From Bolinopsis microptera (Eukaryota; Ctenophora; Tentaculata; Lobata; Bolinopsidae): DNA of 64,000 nucleotides. Below, piece by piece: positions 59,901 through 64,000 of this stretch (the stretch's first letter is position 1; the number at the start of each line of letters is the position of its first letter). Location of the stretch: the NCBI RefSeq assembly GCF_026151205.1, contig NC_087082.1, positions 3,004,001 through 3,068,000 of the forward strand, read 5' to 3'. A program made the position numbers and the translations under genes. Below the pieces are notes generated by a model. The model saw only the letters and a program-made list of their open reading frames with translations. It did not search any database and was not told the origin of the DNA.

Positions 59901-62900
59901 CCAAACAGACCGTTTGAGCACTCCCTCCCCTAATAAGTTTATAGTATTATATGACCATGTAATATATACGCCATGTAATATATACGCTACATATGCAGAG
60001 AGAGAGCTAGCCCCGTAACTCTTGCCGTTCTTCTCAAGCCATTTTATGTAACATATTTTGTGGTACAAAACCATCAATTAAACCACTTACCACCGGCCGA
60101 TTTTTATAAAATTTGCTTATTGGCTTCGTCAGAGTTTTGTCGGCACTATACCGAAAAAACCAGTCCCGTAACTATTACCGTTTTTTTTGTATAACCGTTC
60201 GGAAATTACACACAGACACACACACAGACACACACACAGACACACACACATTCTGGTGTTATTAAGTTGATAATACACTTGCTATGACCTGACCTTTGTA
60301 TCGTCTCATTGGCACAAATCCAAAATATCACTCTCTAACAACATATTAATGTGGATATTCTGTTTTTAGAAACTGTCCCCTGGTATGCTGATGCTCGGTG
60401 TTGTTTCTGAAGTTGGTGAGGTTGATGTGGTAGTGAACCTGCCCAATGGATTGACTGGCTTTATCAGAGGTAATGTGAATATGCATTTCTATGTTAAATT
60501 GTATGTGTGGCACCAAATAAGCTTTGAATTAGATCTAGCTAAGATAAAATATTTTGATAACAAATTAAGTGCAATGTTAAATGCATACCGAATGAAAAAT
60601 GAAATGAAGAAACTAGATGTAGAAGTAATTTATATCAATATTGAATTCTTGTGTTGAGCCATATCTAATTATTATCATAATATGCTAGGTACTGATATCA
60701 GCGAGGAATTTAACAGTGTTATCGAGAACAACGCTGAAGGTGACGAGGAAGCAGAAGGTGAAGAGGTTAGTTTCCTCTGTTGTAGATTTGAAGAAGAGAA
60801 ATGTACTTACAGAACGGTGGGCGTGAGAGTTCACCACACTGTTCTATACTCAAACTCAGAGATTCGATACTAAATTAATCATAACAATTTCCTAAACAGC
60901 CTTCTTTTGAACATCAATTTATAATGTAAGCCACCTATAACATAGTATCTCTATTCTTTAAGCTCCTGTAAGTTCCACTTAATTTCAGGAACTAGACCTC
61001 TGTGACGTTGTATCAGTGGGACAGTTCTTATCCTGCTCGGTTGTTGATGTAGTTACTGTTGACAAGACACGCAAACTCAACCTCACCACCAAACCGGAGA
61101 TAGTGAACGTTTCTGTCAAGCAACAGGATATCAACAAGAATATGGTAGGTGATTTCATTCGATTTAAAGGACTAGTGACCACCTTACCTTCTTCATAAGA
61201 ATATATTTTTTAGTATGAAATGTTTCAATGTTGCTTTATTAGCCGGAACCTTATTTCCGGTAGGTTTTCATCTTTAAAATACTTTAAATTATTGTGCCAC
61301 TATTTTAAACAAAAATACAGTTTTAGGATTATCTGATAGTTGAAGTTGTAACATTAAAAACAGGTGCTACAAGGAGTCATCCAGAGTGTTGAAGAGTACG
61401 GGTACATGGTGAACGTGGGAGTCAAGGGAGTAACAGCCTTCCTCAACAAGAGTGCTGCAGTGCTCCTGAAGAAGTGTGATATTGTCCGGGTGGTGGTCAA
61501 TACGGTTAACGATGGCAACCTTATTTTAGGTGAGGTGTGTTATAAATTGTGCAGCCCGGGATTATTAAATTGTTTTTATTTCTCTCTCCAGAGTTTGAGA
61601 TTGAATAATACAATAATAAGTTTGACTCATATCTATAATCTCTGAAATTTCTGTGCAATTCTAAGAAGAATTACGTGAGTTATTAAAGGGTCGCGTATGG
61701 GCAGTTACTTCTGGGCCACTCTGTATAATTGGGTAGCTCTGGCAGTGTAGTCAGGGTCATACATTTATAATTAAAATATTTTAATTTTAGCAGGGAGATA
61801 AATTATTAATCATCTCTTATTAACTGTCTAATTAACACAGTCTAATTAACACAGGACTGTACGCGGTAGGGATGAAAGCACTTTCGGAGAAAACAGTAAC
61901 AACGTTCTCTTCTCTGACGCCAGGTCACCTTGTTAATATCACCGTTAAGAAACAGGCTGCTAACGGACTGAGATGTACCTTCCTTGGGGGTATCCTGGTA
62001 GGTACTCTTCCACTTAGGGACTGTTTTGCTGGGGGTGATGCAACGTCAATTAATGTCAGTATTCCATAAAAACCCCAAACTGACATTGACATTAATTGAC
62101 ATTAATTGACATTAATTGACATTAATTGACATTAATTGACATTAATTGACATTAATTGACATTATTCGATAAATATTCAAGATATTCACGTCTATGTAAG
62201 TTAGATCGGTTCAAAAAAACAAAATGTCCTTAAATAATTATGAGTATGTTCTTATCTGTTGATCCTTAGGTTCAAAGACCACCAAAAAAATTTCAGCTTC
62301 CAACTCTTCCATCTTCGGTCCCCACCGGCCACGCCCATATTTTATTGGTTTCTTATACAGGTAAAATATCTAGAATCGGCTTTTTTTAGTATGAAGGAGT
62401 AATGTTAGCTGTTTAAAATTCGTTATTCAAAAATAAATGTCATGAAGGCATTTCGTTTAATGTGGGTTTTAAGTTCTGATGATGTTGAGAACCACGCCCT
62501 TGGATGGCCAAGCCCATTTAAGAAAATTAAATTTCGGGAAACCGTATTATTTTAGTTTTATTGTTTAATGATCTGAATTTTTTCACATTTCACATTTCCA
62601 TATGTGATAGTAGTGAATAAATTGATGATATAAACGTTCTAAAGTGCTAAAAATATGGTAGAACTACATAATCTCTGGTCGAAAAATATCATGTCAATTA
62701 ATGTCAGTATTCCAAAATTTTGCAAAACTGACATTGACATTAATTGACATTAATTGACATTAATTGACATTAATTGACATTAATTGACATTAATTGACGT
62801 TGCATTCCCCCCGTTTTGCTAGAGTAGGAACCGACCGGTCTAAGGTTTTGGCTGCCGGACCAGAAAAGACCGGATATTCCGGTTTGTCGCATTTTTCCGG

Positions 62901-64000
62901 GCCGGAACCGGGTAATAAGAAGAAGATATTTAAGGCTGCCGGAAAATTGAGATTAATCCTTGATTGTGGGTTTTATCAATTATAATATTAAAAGCCATGT
63001 GGACACAATGAGAAAGTGCTTACAGTCCGACTAACTGTGTTCACGCCCTATTTCAAATTTCAACCAAACTTCTGCGCTGTGAGCAGCAGTCACTTGTTGA
63101 TATGTTGTGCGAGCAGTGCAGAGGTCACTGATTGATCTGCTGTATGAGCAGAGCTAGAAACGAGTTGGAATAAAATCAAAACATTGCAAGAATTCACTGC
63201 GCCTTGCCTAGCACAAATGTACAAATTGCTTCAGTAGTAAAGCCCAAGATCCAGCAGCCAGTGCAGCTCTTATAAGTTCGTGGCGTCAATATAACCGAGG
63301 ATAATGTCCAAAGTTTTTAATGGCATGATGGCCTTTGTTTTAATCCTTGACATGTAAGGGGAGTTAGCAACGGGTTTGTTTACCACAATAAAGCAGGGAC
63401 CCTCTGGGCTCTGCTTGAAATGCTCATAAGTAAAGCATAAATGGTAGCTGTTTTGACTCTAACCCACTCAAAAATCTCACATCAACGGGTCTTGAACATT
63501 CGCTGACAGATAACAGGCGACCGTGGAGGCGTGGAATTTACCGGTCACTGAGAGCAATGGACTGGATGCCCCTTAGTAAGAATTTTGACAGAAATATTAT
63601 ACATTTTAGGAACACTTAAAAAAGAAATGTCCTGTTGAATATCCGGCCAAATTTTTGGAAACCGGACCGAAACCGGAACCGGAACCGGAGATTAAAGCCG
63701 AATATCCGGCTGGAACCGGATTCAGCCGGATATCCGGTCAGTTCCTATGCTAGAGGAGCTTTATTTCTACTATGGTCCATGGAGATATTTCTTCTTCTGG
63801 CTATTAAATATATTTACTTGTTTACTTAAAAACTTACTATGTGTTATTTTATCGCGATGTTTCTTTTATTCACAACTAAATAATCCCCGTTTGACCCTGA
63901 ATATCCCTAACAGGGCTCCGTACACCTAATACATCTGAAGGACATGTACAACAGTAAGAGTGTACTGGAGGTGTACCCTGCTAAACGCAAGTTAGCCGCC
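43199..64000 (+). CDS. PDCD11: rRNA biogenesis protein RRP5/PDCD11, 5' part
   Basis: Eight exons join in phase to the first 347 residues: 43199-43405, 59495-59599, 60370-60469, 60689-60765, 60989-61144, 61364-61529, 61855-61997 and 63914-64000 (continues off the edge). The N-terminus is lysine-rich, with VDFVRGKKA in the place of the RRP5 FPRGG motif. The first S1 repeat begins KLSPGMLMLGVVSEVGE and continues VVVNLPNGLTGFIRG. The second begins VLQGVIQSVEEYGYMVNVGV, and the third ends at GSVHLIHLKDMY. RRP5 is a nucleolar multi-S1 protein needed for 18S and 5.8S/25-28S pre-rRNA cleavage. The C-terminal HAT repeats lie beyond the window. Intron 1 is 16.1 kb and contains a receptor gene on the other strand, which is unusual next to the other introns (0.2-1.9 kb). 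Assignment is confident. Confidence 0.93.
43595..43860 (-). pseudogene. Degenerate copy of the receptor gene's 3' end
   Basis: The minus strand reads VINPLIYEKMSTEFLDRELG, matching VINPLIYDRKLTEFLGRKLV at the TM7/C-tail junction of the adjacent receptor gene. The flanking DNA (CATGACATCTAG and ACTCTGTATG) also matches. Upstream sequence is collapsed, so only the C-terminal end was duplicated or survives. Confidence 0.7.
44136..47893 (-). CDS. LDLa-repeat rhodopsin-class GPCR (RXFP/GRL101-like)
   Basis: Two exons (47893-47833 and 47575-44136) encode 1,166 residues; an in-frame ATG at 47612 lies in the intron and is not the start. Exon 1 is a signal peptide, MDVKLSIALLIVLVQGIFC. Next comes a cysteine-rich module (about 29-75) with GRCG...PCC...GKCGNT, resembling a hevein-type chitin-binding fold. 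About six LDLa-like modules follow, most with the CDG..DC.D.SDE calcium signature (for example CDGVWDCTDGSDE and CDLKDDCGDMSDE). A seven-TM region covers about 733-1105. TM6 has CWVP (about 1059) and TM7 has NPLIY (1096). The TM3 D/ERY motif is replaced by VIR (SVIRMFW). ECL2 and ECL3-proximal loops are long. Leucine-rich repeats, usual in relaxin receptors, are absent. It sits inside RRP5 intron 1 on the opposite strand. Confidence 0.9.
47894..49640. other. Receptor 5' flank, duplicated at 57.7-59.3 kb
   Basis: Noncoding. From the receptor start to about 48760 the sequence recurs, diverged and partly expanded, at about 57683-59310 (for example ATACCCGTCCTGGTACG and AAATATGTCACGTGAACA). From 48760 to 49640 I see nothing specific. 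Confidence 0.5.
49641..50665. mobile_element. hAT-like element, 3'-truncated copy, interrupted by a SINE
   Basis: The left end TAGGAACCGACTGG and a long interior match the complete element at 62825-63747, for example GTGGGTTTTATCAATTA and TCACTGATTGATCTGCT. Homology stops near 50665, so the right terminus is lost. A SINE of about 360 bp separates the two halves at about 50038-50395. Confidence 0.75.
50038..50395 (+). mobile_element. tRNA-derived SINE
   Basis: The head has a pol III A-box (TGGCTTAGTGG, with TGGCGCAGTTCG just behind) and a B-box (GAGTTCAATCC), ending GCCTGTGCCAC. A GTGGCGC/GTGCCAC acceptor-like stem pairs. The middle cannot form a normal anticodon arm (CTCGTGAT/ATCACGAG hairpin instead), so it is not a functional tRNA. 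The body continues to a GTAA-repeat tail near 50380. It breaks the hAT-like copy exactly where the intact copy is continuous (AGCAC|AAATGTA). Confidence 0.7.
50745..50863. repeat. 15-bp minisatellite
   Basis: About eight tandem units of ACTATTTACCCCCTT with variants in the later copies (TTATACCCCCTT and TATATCCCC). Confidence 0.85.
50941..50977. repeat. G37 homopolymer
   Basis: Thirty-seven consecutive G at the left terminus of the 3.3-kb element, where the right terminus has only eight C. It was probably expanded by slippage. The exact length is uncertain. Confidence 0.9.
51539..53622. repeat. 2.1-kb TCC/AGT polypyrimidine array
   Basis: Nearly pure C/T on the + strand, based on TCC triplets punctuated by CAGTCC. 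Arginine/glutamate-rich open frames of 76-88 residues on the minus strand are just the repeat translated. Mirror-repeat polypurine-polypyrimidine DNA of this kind can form triplexes. Confidence 0.95.
54245..57296. other. RRP5 intron 1, noncoding
   Basis: No exon is supported. An 11-bp tandem run (ATAACCATGTC) lies at 56004-56092, followed by a run of 18 or more C near 56130. A single pogo-like end (CAGTAAAACCCC after TA) is at 57123. Confidence 0.5.
57297..57682 (-). pseudogene. Degenerate copy of the receptor gene's 5' end
   Basis: Exon 1 (57682-57622) is intact and encodes MDIKLSIALLIVLVQGIFCQ, the same length as in the full gene. The intron is also conserved. Exon 2 begins normally at 57391 (GEFEIKW) but then carries a small insertion that shifts the frame. 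Homology stops at about 57297. It is therefore a promoter-plus-signal-peptide fragment of the receptor at 44136-47893, in the same orientation. Confidence 0.8.
58484..58548 (+). repeat. tRNA-like (SINE head) sequence
   Basis: It has A-box-like TAGCCTAGTTGG and B-box-like GAGTTCGAGACC at tRNA spacing. The acceptor stem does not pair, so it is more likely the head of a SINE or a tRNA pseudogene than a functional tRNA. Confidence 0.45.
59640..60270 (-). mobile_element. Non-autonomous Helitron
   Basis: Read on the minus strand the 631-bp element starts TCAACTTAATAACACCAGAA and ends with a hairpin CCCGGCCGTAGGCCGGG, then TTACACTAG. The TC start, the CTAG (CTRR) end, the GC-rich stem-loop 9 bases before the end and insertion between A and T with no duplication are the four hallmarks of Helitrons. 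Near the 5' end is a (TGTGTGTC)n run (about 60209-60252). It lies wholly in RRP5 intron 2. There is no Rep/helicase frame. Confidence 0.85.
62031..62812. mobile_element. 782-bp inverted-repeat element with 10-bp minisatellites, 8-bp TSD
   Basis: The ends are GGGGGTGATGCAACGTCAAT and, inverted, GGGGGGAATGCAACGTCAAT; about 27 bp match with two differences. Perfect flanking 8-bp repeats GTTTTGCT lie at 62023-62030 and 62813-62820. Each end carries a tandem 10-bp array (ATTAATTGAC, about seven units at 62085-62165 and six near 62735-62797) and a hairpin-forming AATGTCAGT/ACTGACATT pair. It is non-autonomous. An 8-bp duplication with G-rich ends could fit Merlin-like or hAT elements. Confidence 0.88.
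62825..63747. mobile_element. hAT-like 923-bp element, complete copy
   Basis: The ends are TAGGAACCGACCGG and, inverted, TAGGAACTGACCGG. Perfect 8-bp duplications TGCTAGAG flank it at 62817-62824 and 63748-63755. Many CCGGAACCGG-type motifs lie near both ends, like hAT sub-terminal repeats. There is no transposase. The truncated relative at 49641-50665 shares the interior. Confidence 0.88.

Noticed and set aside
62031..62812. CRISPR-like regular 10-bp repeats
   Set aside because: Pure tandem units with no spacers, in an animal intron; a minisatellite inside a transposon.

Overview
The window is animal nuclear DNA that is intron-rich, about 60% AT and crowded with transposable elements. Every confident gene is split by GT-AG introns, and the set (MESD, a homeobox factor with an eh1 motif, an LDLa-bearing rhodopsin-type GPCR, an RS/RGG protein) is metazoan. 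The GPCR architecture and the endonuclease-bearing retroelement recall cnidarians and other early-branching animals. The exact phylum is inference; I cannot fix it from sequence alone.

Layout. 1-2.3 kb: 3' half of a GT-B glycosyltransferase gene (+), facing two 5' exons of a 5-oxoprolinase gene (-). 2.4-7.5 kb: DNA transposon copies, a LINE scrap and repeat-rich noncoding DNA. 7.5-18.2 kb: a five-exon homeobox gene (-) whose 8.7-kb intron 2 carries many CACGTG E-boxes. 18.2-30 kb: mostly noncoding, with a possible small two-exon gene at 20 kb and several inverted-repeat elements. 30.2 kb: tRNA-Gly(GCC). 30.7-35 kb: two complete minus-strand genes, an RS/RGG protein and the ER chaperone MESD. 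35.3-41.4 kb: a CAG/CTG palindromic element, a nearly intact but 5'-truncated retrotransposon with a restriction-like endonuclease, an inverted-repeat element and a second retrotransposon 3' end with a strong hairpin. 43.2 kb to the right edge: the 5' part of RRP5/PDCD11 (+), with eight exons visible.

The 16-kb first intron of RRP5 holds a complete LDLa-7TM receptor gene on the opposite strand. Degenerate pieces of that receptor lie on both sides of it. The same intron contains a SINE inserted in a hAT-like copy and a 3.3-kb inverted-repeat element carrying 37 consecutive G and about 2.1 kb of TCC-rich polypyrimidine. Later RRP5 introns hold a small Helitron and two DNA transposons whose 8-bp target duplications overlap by 4 bp, so the empty site can be read directly.

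In cell terms the genes cover unrelated jobs: sugar transfer, glutathione-cycle metabolism, transcription, RNA processing, LRP-receptor folding, GPCR signalling and rRNA processing. There is no operon logic. The most unusual content is in the mobile elements and gene nesting.
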